Positions 36,345 through 46,956 of a stretch of 64,000 nucleotides of DNA are shown here, piece by piece (positions within the stretch are counted from its first letter, which is position 1; each line of letters opens with the position of its first letter). The DNA is from Glandiceps talaboti. Lineage: Eukaryota > Hemichordata > Enteropneusta > Spengelidae. The DNA is taken from the NCBI RefSeq assembly GCF_964340395.1, contig NC_135567.1:3441609-3505608 (forward strand). The letters run 5' to 3'. The notes under the pieces were generated by a model that saw nothing but the letters and a program-made list of their open reading frames with translations, was not told the DNA's origin and did no database searches. The position numbers and the translations under genes were made by a program.

Positions 36345-37115
36345 TAATATCAAAACTCGGCAAAGCCCATAAGCTCACGCAGGGTAGATTCATTTGTGAC
36401 CAGCTGCCTCACGATGATATTGTAGATAGCACCCTCTGCGTGGAGATGTGCACAGTATATAGAACATGCATACGAAGTCATTGTGCTGCAATGCATCCTT
36501 CCAAAAAACATCACATAGTATATAGGACACACATGTGTACTAGTCATTGAGCCACTACAAGCTATTACAGTGCCCAATTCATAAATTCAAAGTTGATGTA
36601 ATACTTATAATTTTTTTGTCCAAAAGTCAGACATTGTTCAAATAAATATTGCAAAATGAATAAAAAATAACCTACTTTAGATCACAAGGTGTTTGTGCTA
36701 ATGTATTAAACAAACTAAATTTATGATTGAACAGTTACTTGAATATGAATAAAGTGGAGCATATATACTCTGCACCAAGCTTATGAAGAAAAAAACAACA
36801 CTTTTCAGATGCCAAGGATCACTATTTGTTCTGTAAGTCATGAGATAAATATCATAACTAGGCAAACCCCTTAAGCTCCCACAGGGTAGATTAATTCATG
36901 ACTGGCTGTCTAATGATGATATCGTAGATAGCGCCCTTCGCGTGGAGAATGTGCATAAGTATTTAGAATATGCATACATAGTCATTGTACCGCAATGCAT
37001 CCTTGGGTAAAACCATAAAAAAACCATCGCATAGTATATAGGACGCTCATGCGTACTAGTCATTGAGCCACTATGCAGCAGCTTCGCGGCTGCTGCACAA
37101 GCATCCCCAGTACAA
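36345..37115. repeat. Two direct copies of a ~235-bp sequence
   Basis: 36350-36580 and 36850-37080 align over their length (GGGTAGATT, GATGATAT, GTAGATAGC, GCAATGCATCCTT, TAGTATATAGGAC, ACTAGTCATTGAGCCACTA) at an estimated 80% identity. The second ends in a hairpin, TGCAGCAGC-TTCGCG-GCTGCTGCA, at about 37074-37097. The overlapping 155-aa plus frame at 36083-36550 is not conserved in the second copy, so I do not treat it as a gene. Confidence 0.75.
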
Positions 37116-37744
37116 GGCATGTGTACACTACAGGTTAATAGCTGAAAATAAACTTTACCATATACCACATTTTGCCTAGCGTCGACTCAAGAAACTACGT
37201 AGGTGTAGTGAAGCTACATGTATTTTATCATACTCGTAGGACATGCAATTGTGTAGTACTAGTACAGTTTTTTGCTGCATTCTGAGTGAGAGATAGTCCT
37301 GCTTGCAGACGGTGCATGCGTTTCGCCCAGTTAAGCCAGGGACAACTTACTCCATATGCAAACAGGACTAAGCAAGAGAGTGCTGACCGGACCGGTTGTT
37401 GATCGTATAAATTACTGCTCGAAACTGCATGGGGCAGAAATTAGACTGCCTGGATAAAGCTAGGGGTTCAATGCTACAAATGTATAATATAGAATAGACA
37501 GAAAAAAACTGCAATCAGGCTTCTACTAGTAATTATTGTGGTTTTGGTATATTGACGCTAGTACATGGTATCTCAATGTAGCACACTTGTGTGGTTTCAC
37601 ACAACTTATTTGTCAGCAAAACTACTAGTATTCTTTTGTTTTCATTACTGTAAATTTATCAACCCGTCTCACCTTTTTCTCTAGTCTAACAATATAGCTT
37701 CCGCTAATTTCTAAAGTACAGCCATTTTTGTTTTGTTTCCTTTT
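37116..37744. other. No gene seen
   Basis: No domain or repeat match recognised; somewhat less AT-rich at 37200-37450. Confidence 0.35.
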
Positions 37745-39475
37745 TAGCACAACTGAACCAATAAGGTTCAGTAGTATTGTAGGCATGGCAAAGTGTCTGT
37801 ATGTATGTGTGTGTCTGTGACACTGTGCATTTGCCGGACACTGTATCACACAACCAACTCTTACTCAAATTAGCACAATATGGTGTAGATGGTAAAATCA
37901 ACAAATGTCTCATTTCATTCCTAAAAGAAAGTAAACAACGGGTTGTAGTGGATGGAGAACATTCCACATGGGCAGATATGGAATCAGGCATTCCACAGGG
38001 AACAGTACTCGGACCACTGTTATTTCTCATATACATCAACGACCTACATGAAAACTTACACTCAACTGTACGACTGTTTGCAGATTGACTGCATAATTTA
38101 TAGAAACATCAATAGTAAACATGACACTAAAACACTCCAGGAAGACCTAGACACACTATCTCAATGGGAAACCAAGTGGCAAATGAAATTCAATCTAGAT
38201 AAATGTTATGTATTACAAATTCCATCATCATCAAGGTCAGAAATCATCACCAAATATGTATTAGACAACTCTATTTTACAGGAGACAAAAATTCACCCAT
38301 ATCTAGGGGTAGACATTCATCAAAATCTCAAATGGAACACACATGTAAACAGAATAACAACATCTGCAGGACGAACCCTTGGTTTCATTCCCAGGAACCT
38401 AGGCTCATGTACAAGATCAAATAAAAAAACAGCATACATCTCTCAGGCCAACCCTAGAGTACTGCTCTGCAGTGTGGGATAACTACACTAAAGAATTAGT
38501 ACAAAAGGTAGGCAAAATACAGAGAAGGGCAGCAAGAATGGTCTACAACAACTATGACTGGAAAACGAGTGTAACAGAACTCATAAACGAATTGGAATGG
38601 GAGAATCTATCAACGAGAACGAGAACATCAAGACTTAGCATATTAGACAAAGCCACAGGGGACCATTTGGCACTGCTGGTACAAAACTACCTGTCACCAA
38701 CTCAATGACAAACTCTGCATACACACTCTAAAAGCTTCATACAACACCAGGCACGCATACACTGTCACAAATACTCCACGGACCATCAGATATAATCAAC
38801 ATAACAGATTCAGAACAATTCAAATATTGTCAAGCATAATCAACATTCAACAGAACACAGGACAACAACATCAAGGACTAATAACAATCATTGCACACAT
38901 CACATCCTACTCATTTTGTTCCACTAGGGACGTTGAGTAGTATCCTAAAGAAGAAGAAAACAGTGTGGATGGATATGCCAAATAGGGCTAAAAATGTGTC
39001 TTTATGGTCAAAAAATTTTAATTTCCAAAACTACTCAGCAGACTGGGCTGAAATTTAATGGGGATGCATCTAGGGGTGTACAGTTAACGAAATAGTAAGC
39101 ATATAATGATCTCATCAGTGATATGCAAGTTAGGTGTAAAAATGTGAATTTTGGTTAAAAATGTATATTTCAAAAAGTACTTAGTCAATGAGACTGAAAC
39201 TTGGTGAGATGTTTCTCGAAGTGCAACAACCAAATAGCAGTATATTTTGGTCAAAAATAATAACATCATCTACTAGGCAAGTGAGTAAACATTCACAAAG
39301 ATAACAGGGATTCTTAGACAAGTGAACAAACATTCAAAAGCTGTATGCAAATATGCCTTGCAACAAAACCACGCCCATAGCAACAGCCAAATGATCAATT
39401 ATATTGCAAAGATAACATTAGGGATTCATAGACAAAAAACTGTACAATTGGGCTACAACGGAATTGGTGCTGTTT
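37745..39475 (-). mobile_element. HINE/pearl-like family A, reversed, split by a LINE
   Basis: The element lies on the minus strand. Its right end (TAGCACAACTGAACC in this orientation) is at 37745. About 85 bp in it is interrupted by a LINE, and it resumes at about 38962 with the complement of the family phrases (ATTTCAGCCCAGTCTGCTGA, TTGGTTGCTAT-type units). It finishes with the decayed left end GTACAATTGGGCTA at 39442-39455. The next 80 bp outside (GAATTGGTGC ... GTCAATTGTAGTGATTAAAC) are the complement of the flank left of the 42.6-kb copy, so the two copies share a longer left arm. Confidence 0.75.
37832..38960 (+). mobile_element. 5'-truncated CR1/Jockey-type LINE
   Basis: Starts inside the RT (DTVSHNQLLLKLAQYGVDGK), then ESGIPQGTVLGPLLFLIYIN, FADD with a frame change after the first D (about 38078-38095), QWETKWQMKFNLDKCYVLQI near 38160-38220, LGVDIHQNLKWNTHVNRITT and, after a further shift, AVWDNYTKELVQKV-type sequence and RRAARMVYNNYDW near 38470-38570. 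It ends with an AAGAAGAAGAAAA tail at about 38948-38960. There are fewer lesions than in the LINEs at 0-7 kb, so it is younger. It sits inside the reversed family A element. Confidence 0.85.
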
Positions 39476-39814
39476 TTCAATATCACAACATTTCAACATG
39501 GGGGGGGGGATTCCGTCAATTGTAGTGATTAAACAGCTTTAGACAATAGGTTCAACTCCATTTCAAATGTTTTACAGAGAAGATATGCATTACCTTTTTA
39601 GGATTCATTGGAAGATTATTTGTGTGTATACACTATGTTGGTTGACTACATGTAAATCATTGTACATTTACTACATGTATATAGGCATATACCTTCAAGT
39701 TACATCAGCCTCTTTCCATGACTGTATTTGCCATGATTGAATTAGTGATTACTGAAATATATTTCTATTCTCTATAGGCACATTACTAACACCTGTGTGT
39801 ACTTCTATTCTCAG

Positions 39815-39989
39815 GGTTCCTCAGAAGACTATAACAGACAGGGGTCCCGAGGGGTAGGGGTCATTGCAGGTCACAGGGGCAAGGTAAAGCAGACAGTAGT
39901 GGAAGGGGCATGGTGAAAACGGTGGGGGGACGGGTAGGAGAAAAAGCTGCAAATAACCTAATGGCAGAAATGTTAGAGCATGAAAGAAG
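39815..39989 (+). other. Candidate internal exon
   Basis: A good acceptor (TGTGTACTTCTATTCTCAG|, ending 39814) precedes GC-richer sequence and a donor GAAAGAAG|GTAAAC at 39989/39990. From 39815 one frame reads GSSEDYNRQGSRGVGVIAGH and continues to a stop (TGA) near 39913. Another frame opens at 39870, after an AG with a poor pyrimidine tract, and runs through MVKTVGGRVGEKAANNLMAE to the donor. All frames are closed across the full 175 bp, so either the shorter exon is right, the gene is broken, or this is chance. Confidence 0.3.
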
Positions 39990-40904
39990 GTAAACAAGAT
40001 TACATGTAAGACTTAGTACATATCTGTATATATTCATACTGTTGTATACTTAATTTTACAAAATCTCAACGACAGTGAGACTTGCAAAAAATATAAAGGA
40101 AATTGAACTGTGATTCTTCTTTGGAAATTTAACTTGTGAAGAATGTGATAATGCTAAGCTTTGAGAAGAGAATCTTATTTCACAAGAGCTTATTAGACAT
40201 GTTAATGAAATAGTTCCTATTATTACACAAGTCAAGCTAGATTTGTGACGTTTCCCAATTTGTTTATATACAATATAGTCTACAAAGTATCTTTTTCTGA
40301 GTACAGTGAATGGGCACTTGTCTAAGTTCAGTTTCAATTTCTGAATTCAAAGTTCCTTAAAGATAGTATAATATCATCCATGCCATAGCTTCATGTCAAT
40401 CATTGATGGAGTTCAATCCCATTTCATGAGAAATGACAGTATGTACATTTGTATATTTTTATTTCGATATGTATAGTGCTATATTCTGATCACAGTAACT
40501 GTAGTATATATCTTATAGAATATGTAGCATGAATCCCTGACAATAAATACACTCAAAATCATAGTTTTTGAAAAAATAAGTGTATGCACCACCATTACAA
40601 TTGAACCATTGATTTTTCATGCTTTGAATATGCAAAATACAGTATCAACAATCAAAATAATATTAATTTTTGAGTGGTCACCAAGTGCGCACCTACCATC
40701 TATTTCGTATGGACTTTGCATACAATGCGGAGCAATAGGATGCCAAAATCACAAAATGATGCTAAGCTAGACAACACAGTTAGTCAAAATGAAATGTGTT
40801 GCTCCCCTCATATCATTTCCTAAAATATAGCCCCCCCCCCCCCCCACAATAGATGTTTCCAGAGAATTGCCACAAGTCATGGTAGTGTGATGTATTAGAT
40901 TGTA
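39990..40904. other. Unassigned stretch
   Basis: No gene recognised. A C run of about 17 lies at 40832-40848. The 93-aa minus frame at 40056-40337 begins KLNLDKC like LINE RTs but nothing after that fits, so it was not called. Confidence 0.35.
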
Positions 40905-41842
40905 TGAAATATAGTGCCAATGGCATTGTAGAACAACTGTATAATTGATTGAACATTTGCATACATTATTTGAATGTTTATCTATTTGTCTATTAATCCC
41001 TTGTTATTTTTCAGTGATCATTTGGCTGTTGTCATGAAAGTGGTATAGTTGCTAGGCACATTTACAAACATTTTTGAATGTTATTCAATTCAATTGTCTA
41101 TTAATACATATCGTTATCTTTGCAATATACTGGATTGTTTGGTTGTTGCTATGGGTGTGGTCTTGTTGCTAGGTACATTTACATACACTTGTCGAATGTT
41201 TATTCAAATGTCTATATATCACTTTTGTTATCTTTGCAATATGCATGATCATTTGGCTGTTGCTATGGGCGTGTTGTTGTTGCTAGGTTCATTTGCATAC
41301 ATTTGCATACATTTTTAAAAATGTTCACTTGTCTAAAAATACCTGTTGTCATCTTTGTGAAAAACACCACCGTTTGGCTGTTGCCATGGGTGTGGTCATG
41401 GTTGCTAAGGATATTTGCATACATTATTTGAATGCTTACTCATTTGCCTACCTGATGATGTTGTTATTTGACCAAAACACACTGCCATTTGGTTGTTGCT
41501 ATGTCATTGTTGCGAGGGCAAAAATGTTTTACAGAACATCTGCAGAATAACAATTTTAAGAACATTCCCACCAAATTTCAGGCCAAGATGCCCTGTAGTT
41601 TTGGATTTTAACTTTTTTGACCAAAGATCATGATTTTGACCCAAAACTGGCTCTAAGTCGGCTAAATTGCATCGTATCCCAAAACAAATTGACGCGCATA
41701 TGTAAGTAATAGTTCATTATCCATTTACTAAGTTTGAAAGAAATCTATCAATGAATGTCCAAGATATGACTCTGGACGCACGTACACATGCATGCACAGA
41801 TGGACGGACAGAGCCCAATCTACGTCTGGTGGGGGCTGAAAA
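40905..41842 (+). mobile_element. Chimeric HINE-like element: family A left, family C right
   Basis: Left end TAGAACAACTG at 40929-40939 with GTGCCAATGGCATT before it, then family A units (GGTGTGGTCTTGTTGCTAGG, TTGGCTGTTGCTATGGGCGT) to about 41640. From about 41670 the sequence switches to the right arm of family C (ATCGTATC, AAACAAATTGACG, GCATATGTA, AGTTTGAAAGAAATC, GATGGACGGACAGAGCCCAA, GGTGGGGGCTGA). No family A right end follows. Confidence 0.65.
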
Positions 41843-41915
41843 GTGACATCCTCTTCTAATACACCTTTACGGAAAGGTACCCAAATGTTACTCAAAACGA
41901 GGCTAAAGGGGGCTG

Positions 41916-42589
41916 GACTACATTGTATGTTGCGTTTGTAGCAGACCTCTTCAGCAGTGGCGGCAGTGAATGTACCTGTGTTCTCTTGCTCTCGACAGTG
42001 TTGAGCTTATCATTTGACATTGGGACGGATCATCTGTACAAGGCATAGGTAGAGCTAGCTTTGCCATCATTCTAGCATAAAACTAATATTGCATGTATGA
42101 GTGTGTGGCCGGGTGGCCAGAAACAGTACATTGTTTGTATAATGTTACATTGATTTTGGAATGTGTATATAACTATAAGCAAATACAACGGTTCCTACAG
42201 ATCAAGCAGTGGCTGATGTTGTGCTATATATTAAAGAACTTGATGATTTCTGACTCCTGTACCTACATGCTACAAATGTTGTACATTATTACACTGTGTA
42301 GAAATTGATTTCTTGTCATCAGCTGATATCCATAAAAAAAATTTGTCTGTGAAAACGCAAATATATATGATGTAAATGTAGCGCTATCATACTTTAAACA
42401 GATGAAAGGTGTATTATATGTGTAATGCTAATACAGTGCTGATGAACAGATGGATGTATTCATGTCTGTTTGTCCTTGATTTGTTCTGTGTGACTGTGAA
42501 GTGAAGTGAATCAAACCTATTATCCAAAGCTGTTTAATCACTACAATTGACGGAATTTTCCCCCTATGTTGAAATGTTGAGATATTGGA
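41916..42589. other. Interior of the inverted-repeat segment, no gene seen
   Basis: No domain recognised. 42510-42589 is the left arm shared with the reversed family A copy (see 39475-39560). Confidence 0.4.
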
Positions 42590-43381
42590 AAATAGCACCA
42601 ATGGCGTTGTTGCACAACTGTACAGTTTTTAAAAATGTTAATCCACATGCTGATCAATGCTAGGTGTAGGTGTTCATTTGCTGAACAGAATGATCATCCA
42701 GTTGCCTATCCAATCATGTTGTTATCTTTGCAATATACATGATTATTTGCCTGTTGCCACGGGCGTGGTCTTGTTGCTAGGTAAATTTACATACATTGTT
42801 TGCATGTTTATTCAACTATCTATTCATCACTGTTGTTATCTTTGTGAAATACATGACTGTTTGGCTGGTGCTATGGGCGTGGTCATGGTTGCTAGGGCCA
42901 ATTGTGTCAAAATCTGCACAATAACATTTCTAGAAACATCTTACCAAGTTTCAGTCTCATTGAGATATCAATTTTTGACCAAAATTCACATGTTTACACC
43001 TAATTTGCATATTACTGATGAGATCATTATATGCTTAATAGTTTTTCATCTATACACCCACAGATGCATGAGTAGTTTTGGAATTATAGGTTTTAACAAA
43101 AAGTCACATTTTTAGCCCTAATTCGCATAATACTGAGGGAATCATGTCATGAACAAATCTTAATTTACTCACCCCTAAGAATGTTCTCACCAAATTTTAT
43201 GCCAATCCGCCCAGTACATTTGTAGTGTTTGAGTTTAAGGACCAAAAATCACATTTTTGACCCAAAACCCACATCTCTGATGCAATCATTTTCATTTGAA
43301 CAATTTTCCACCTAGACACCAAAAGTAACATGACCACCAAATATCAAAGCAATCAGTCCAGCAGTTTTTGACTTTAAGTTG

Positions 43382-43433
<52 letters not shown>

Positions 43434-43504
43434 CATACAGACAGACAGACAGACACTTTACCATGCCTAGAGCACTACTGAACCTTATCAGTTCAGTTGT
43501 GCTA
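42590..43504 (+). mobile_element. HINE/pearl-like family A, full-length copy
   Basis: Left end TGCACAACTGTACAG at 42611, preceded by TAGCACCAATGGCGTTGT. Right end TCAGTTCAGTTGTGCTA ends at 43504, followed by AAAA. It contains two GGCGTGGTC units, the CTAATTTGCATATTACTGAT blocks, an (AC)n at 43385-43431 and (GACA)n at about 43438-43455. The last 35 bases form a hairpin: AGCAC + CTGAAC pair with GTTCAG + GTGCT. Confidence 0.85.
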
Positions 43505-43533
43505 AAAACGCTCTAAATGAAATTAATTGGAAA

Positions 43534-43809
43534 TTAGCTCTCCTTGGATTTGAATTTTCTCAATTCTGATGGATTTGCATTGGCTTTCAAGTTTTTTCTC
43601 TCACAGAGACCAATCTTGTAGTCTGCTGGTACGAAGTGCGCTGAGCATACCCGGGAGTCTTTTGTCAACATAAAGTCGTCTGCTTGCTGCATTAGTAATT
43701 TCCACATCTGTCTCTTTCTGTTTCCTTTGGGAAACTGATGACATGACACATCTGGACACTTGTCTGCTTGATTTGTACAACAAGCTGCAGCACAATACCA
43801 CATTCCCAT
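43534..43809 (-). CDS. THAP-type zinc-finger domain ORF (91 aa)
   Basis: THAP domains are C2CH zinc-coordinating DNA-binding modules found in P-element transposases and host factors. The ORF starts MGMWYCAAACCTNQADKC and shows C6 and C10/C11 as the first zinc pair, then the CHQFPKG equivalent of 'F.FP', the invariant tryptophan in RQMWKLL at about residue 36, and VCSAHFVPADY, which supplies the C..H pair and the conserved F..DY. NLKANANPSEL stands where the LK..AVP box belongs. All zinc ligands are present and the frame is open, so the domain itself looks intact. The protein stops right after it, so a transposase or other partner domain is absent. The 5' coding end lies in one arm of the palindrome. 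Confidence 0.8.
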   Translation of the reverse strand: MGMWYCAAACCTNQADKCPDVSCHQFPKGNRKRQMWKLLMQQADDFMLTKDSRVCSAHFVPADYKIGLCERKNLKANANPSELRKFKSKES

Positions 43810-43905
43810 GGTTGTATATAATTCACTATCGATAGCAATACAAACTTATCGATAGTGAATTATATACAACCATGGGAATGTGGTATTGTGCTGCAGCTTG
43901 TTGTA
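43776..43905. repeat. Perfect palindrome, 59-bp arms, 12-bp spacer
   Basis: 43776-43834 is the exact reverse complement of 43847-43905, separated by GCAATACAAACT. Each arm carries the first eleven codons of the THAP ORF and its upstream sequence, so the two copies of the start diverge head to head. After 43905 the plus-strand copy departs from the THAP sequence. Confidence 0.97.
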
Positions 43906-44035
43906 ACCAATGCACAGGTTGCTAATGTAAACAAAAAAAAAATGCTTTCAAATGGTGGCACGTCTCTGAACTTTACCCCCTATAGCCTCGTTCTGATTAA
44001 CATCTGGGTACCTTTCCGTAGAGGTGTATTCCCTT

Positions 44036-44499
44036 GACCCCACTGTAATTACTGAAGGCTTCCTAATTTAACTTGCATCATAATTGGGTTTGACTTCATA
44101 ATTTTCATTTCAATTAGTTTTGCTTTTTAAAACTATATACAATGGAATATAGTTATACTGAAACAGAGTATTCTGGTTTGACAACATCTCATTGTCAGTC
44201 ACAACAAAATTCCTACCAACATTACTACCTGGGGTACATTTCTTTCTATCAGATACCATATCATATCATACAAACAGAATGAAACTTTTCTAATTTTGAT
44301 ACTGAATTTCATCATAACAGGAGGCATACATGATGGATGTGACTTATTTCAAAAGTAAGAGGTAACAATTAAATGCAGCTTATTCCTCATTTTTTGAAAA
44401 ACACCCCCCCCTCCCCGTCTACTTTAGTATTTTTTCAGTGACTCCTCCGATTCCTCAGACCTCCCCAGGTCATAATGACGCCTCCCTAATAAGGTATAG
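44036..44499. other. No gene; short match to 62.5 kb and C-rich tract
   Basis: 44085-44150 (TCAATTAGTTTTGCT, ACTATATACAATGG) matches 62517-62585. A C-rich tract is at 44404-44418. Confidence 0.4.
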
Positions 44500-44735
44500 T
44501 GAAAAGACTATCATTCATTTTCACTCATGAACAATTAAATTTAGTTTACTCAGAAGACAATAGTGGTCCTTCGAACGAGACTTTTAAAGTTATGTATATT
44601 GATCAGAACTTTAACCCGGCGTATCTCTGAAATTACATGTCATGCATGTTACGTACAATCATGAAATGGTTCCCTAGCAACCAAACTTTATGGAAACGGT
44701 TGTATTTTCTGGAGTTGTGTTCCCCTTTAATATAA
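44500..44735 (-). repeat. Dispersed repeat, inverted partner of 49090-49320
   Basis: The reverse complement matches 49090-49320 over about 230 bp (GGAACACAACTCCAGAAAAT, TTGGTTGCTAGGGAACCATT, TCTGAGTAAACTAA, CATGAGTGAAAATGAATG). Its outer border begins TTAAAGGGGAACACAAC, a TTAA-like edge. Confidence 0.75.
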
Positions 44736-44794
44736 ATTGGCAGTACACCCGTTAGCCATATATATGTATAAAATGTACACCATATGTATTCATA

Positions 44795-44833
44795 AGTAAT
44801 GTCCCCACCAAATACTAAGGCGATCGGTCAGAC

Positions 44834-44867
<34 letters not shown>

Positions 44868-44911
44868 TTCACCATGCCTATAGCCCTACTGAACCTAGAT
44901 CAGTTGTGCTA
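44795..44911 (+). mobile_element. HINE/pearl-like family A, right-end scrap
   Basis: CCCCACCAAATACTAAGGCG, an (AC)n tract, CACCATGCCTATAGCCCTAC and the end CAGTTGTGCTA, followed by AAAA. Only the last 117 bp remain. Confidence 0.75.
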
Positions 44912-45022
44912 AAAATGGTGACTCTCATATATACTGACAGTTGTGCATCAGTACATCCAGTAATGGTTGGCAAGAAAAACAATAACTGGTGTATTGTAAT
45001 GTGATTCTGACACCCCCCCCCC

Positions 45023-45060
45023 AAAAAAAAAAAAAAAAAAAAAAAGAAAGAAAGAAGAAC
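45023..45060. repeat. Poly-A and (AAAG)n tract
   Basis: About 23 A followed by AAAG repeats, immediately before the family B left end. Confidence 0.9.
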
Positions 45061-45080
45061 AAGCGACCTATCGGTCAGAA

Positions 45081-46956
45081 TAGCTCCGCTGTTCTTTTTA
45101 TCTTTTATTTTGGTAACATGTAGAAGCAGTTCAGTTGTTTAGCTCTTCACTATGCAGGTTTTTTTTAGCGATGTAATAAAGTGGTTAGTGGTTTCATATG
45201 ATGTCTCACTATAAAACACATTCTACACAGAAAGTTGGTAATGTATTGTACTTTTATACCATAGTCACCATTTTATAACAAAAATCTACTGTTATGAAAA
45301 ATTACACAAAATCTCAGAAAAATAATGACTGGGACATGCACACACAAAAAAAAGAAGAAAAAAAGGATTTTTGAGGTTGGCTGTAAATAATTCCAGTGTC
45401 TTACAGCTTTAACCCTGGAAAATTTTAATGATGAATAAAATAAACTAGGGATCTAAAATAATTTTGAAGCAATTCGAATTTCAATTTTCTAACAAATTTA
45501 CCAAGTCAACAACTTGAACATTCAACGTGTAGTAGACATAACATCGTCTGATATTTCAATTTACTCGTGACCAGTGCCTGTCAGCAGACTCGGCCATTTG
45601 TTTTCATCATTCCATTGTATTTAAACCTTGTACTTGACATTTCGCAATATTTATAATTCTCAACAAAATACCTCAACATGCCTCACCTCGCTCATACTCA
45701 AAGAAGTCCCAGTATTATCACTGACATGACCAGAGAGAACCTTTTCGGATTTACATGTCAAACAGGGAAAGATACGAAAAACATAATGCAAAGTCTGAAG
45801 CCAAATTAAAGTTGTAATTATTTTAATTATTTTTACTTGCTAAATATTTGCATTTTGGAAATTGCAAAACACGTTCATGGCGTTTACATGTAAACTGTCG
45901 ACCAATATAAACAAAGTTTGGTCTATTCACACACAGTCCGCAGTGAGACTGCTCTTGCATAACTTCAAATGCATGCCTAGGCATGCCTTCCTTATGCGAG
46001 TCAGTTGTCTTCATTCTGGTTCACCGTCACTCCAAATTGCATGACAATATAGAATTAATCACAAGTCATATGTTATCTGAAAACACCAAACTTTTATAGT
46101 GGGTCTGAAGTGTGATTTTAGTGAGTACCAAGAACGTTGCTGCTTGCTGCGGAAAATCGCCCGGTCAAACGAGGTCAGCTTCAGCTTCCGGGTCAAATCA
46201 AGTCGTTTTCTACCGAAAATTCTTGAACGGACTGTTACACAACGATCCTACTAAATTTACTTGCCATGGTTATTTAAAACACATAAAATCCACCTTTTTG
46301 TGATATTTGTAAAAGTTTTAAGGAAACTATGAGCGAAAAACCTGGTCAAAATTTCAGGGCCTCAAGTATGCGTCCCGAATTTGTCGGAAAATCGGTATTC
46401 CTAAATGTAATTCAAAAATTTGTTTGCTGGTACGAATGAAGAGATTTCAGTTGAGGTTTAAGTGTTTACAGTATCTAAAATGGTGGACTCTAGTGATTGT
46501 TGAAAATACCCAAAAATAAGGCTCGTGAGCAGCCATTCAAAGAGTAAACGGTCGCAATCTGAAGGATAGATGCACATGATGCAAAAAATAGAAAAAAAGA
46601 TATGCTGACTTGAAATTAACAAATCTGAGTAAGCTACCCTCTGCGCATCAACACACCAGATATCAAAGCAATCTGACAAGTAGTATTTGAGGAGATGATG
46701 AAAATATCTTACTTTTTTTTTTTTTAAAAATCATAAAAAATTGAAAATGGCACAGATCAACTTGGCATGAACAAATCTGAATAGCCTTCCCCCAGGGAAC
46801 ATGCACACTAAATACCGAAGTATTCTAACTGTTACTTTTGGAGAAGATGATGAAAATAAAAAAAGTTGACGGACACCTATGATTCACTTATACTCTATAC
46901 TCTATACAAACCTATACCTAAAGCTATGCTTTCAGCTTTCGCTGACAGCGGAGCTA
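45081..46956 (+). mobile_element. HINE-like family B, full-length copy
   Basis: Left end TAGCTCCGCTGT (45081-45092) and right end ACAGCGGAGCTA (46945-46956) are perfect 12-bp inverted repeats. The right end is followed by AAAAAA and preceded by a hairpin-forming AGCTTTCGCTG. Inside: TAATAAAGTGGTTAGTG near the left, and near the right two units containing ATCTGA.., ACAC..AATACC and TTTTGGAGAAGATGATGAAA, then GACGGACACC. No protein domain. Reading frames of 60-73 aa inside have no recognisable family. Confidence 0.65.

Larger units (their letters stand above)
41860..44030. mobile_element. Segment bounded by ~55-bp inverted repeats, carrying a THAP ORF
   Basis: Left arm AATACACCTTTACGGAAAGG..TACCC..GAGGCTAAAGGGGG (41860-41915) is complementary to 43970-44030 (complement reads AATACACCTCTACGGAAAGG). 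I count roughly 50 of 55 matching positions. Inside lie a family A element, a THAP-domain ORF and a perfect palindrome. A THAP domain within inverted repeats is what a P-element-like DNA transposon relic would show, but no transposase core is present and no target duplication was recognised. Confidence 0.5.

Noticed and set aside
36083-36550. 155-aa plus frame as a gene
   Set aside because: The part overlapping the direct duplication is not kept open in the second copy, and no domain is recognisable.
40056-40337. Minus frame beginning KLNLDKC, resembling a LINE RT
   Set aside because: Only seven residues fit; the rest shows no RT motif and no LINE sequence flanks it.
43385-43431. Possible telomere-like or regulatory tract
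   Set aside because: It is a plain (AC)n microsatellite at the fixed position seen in every family A right end.
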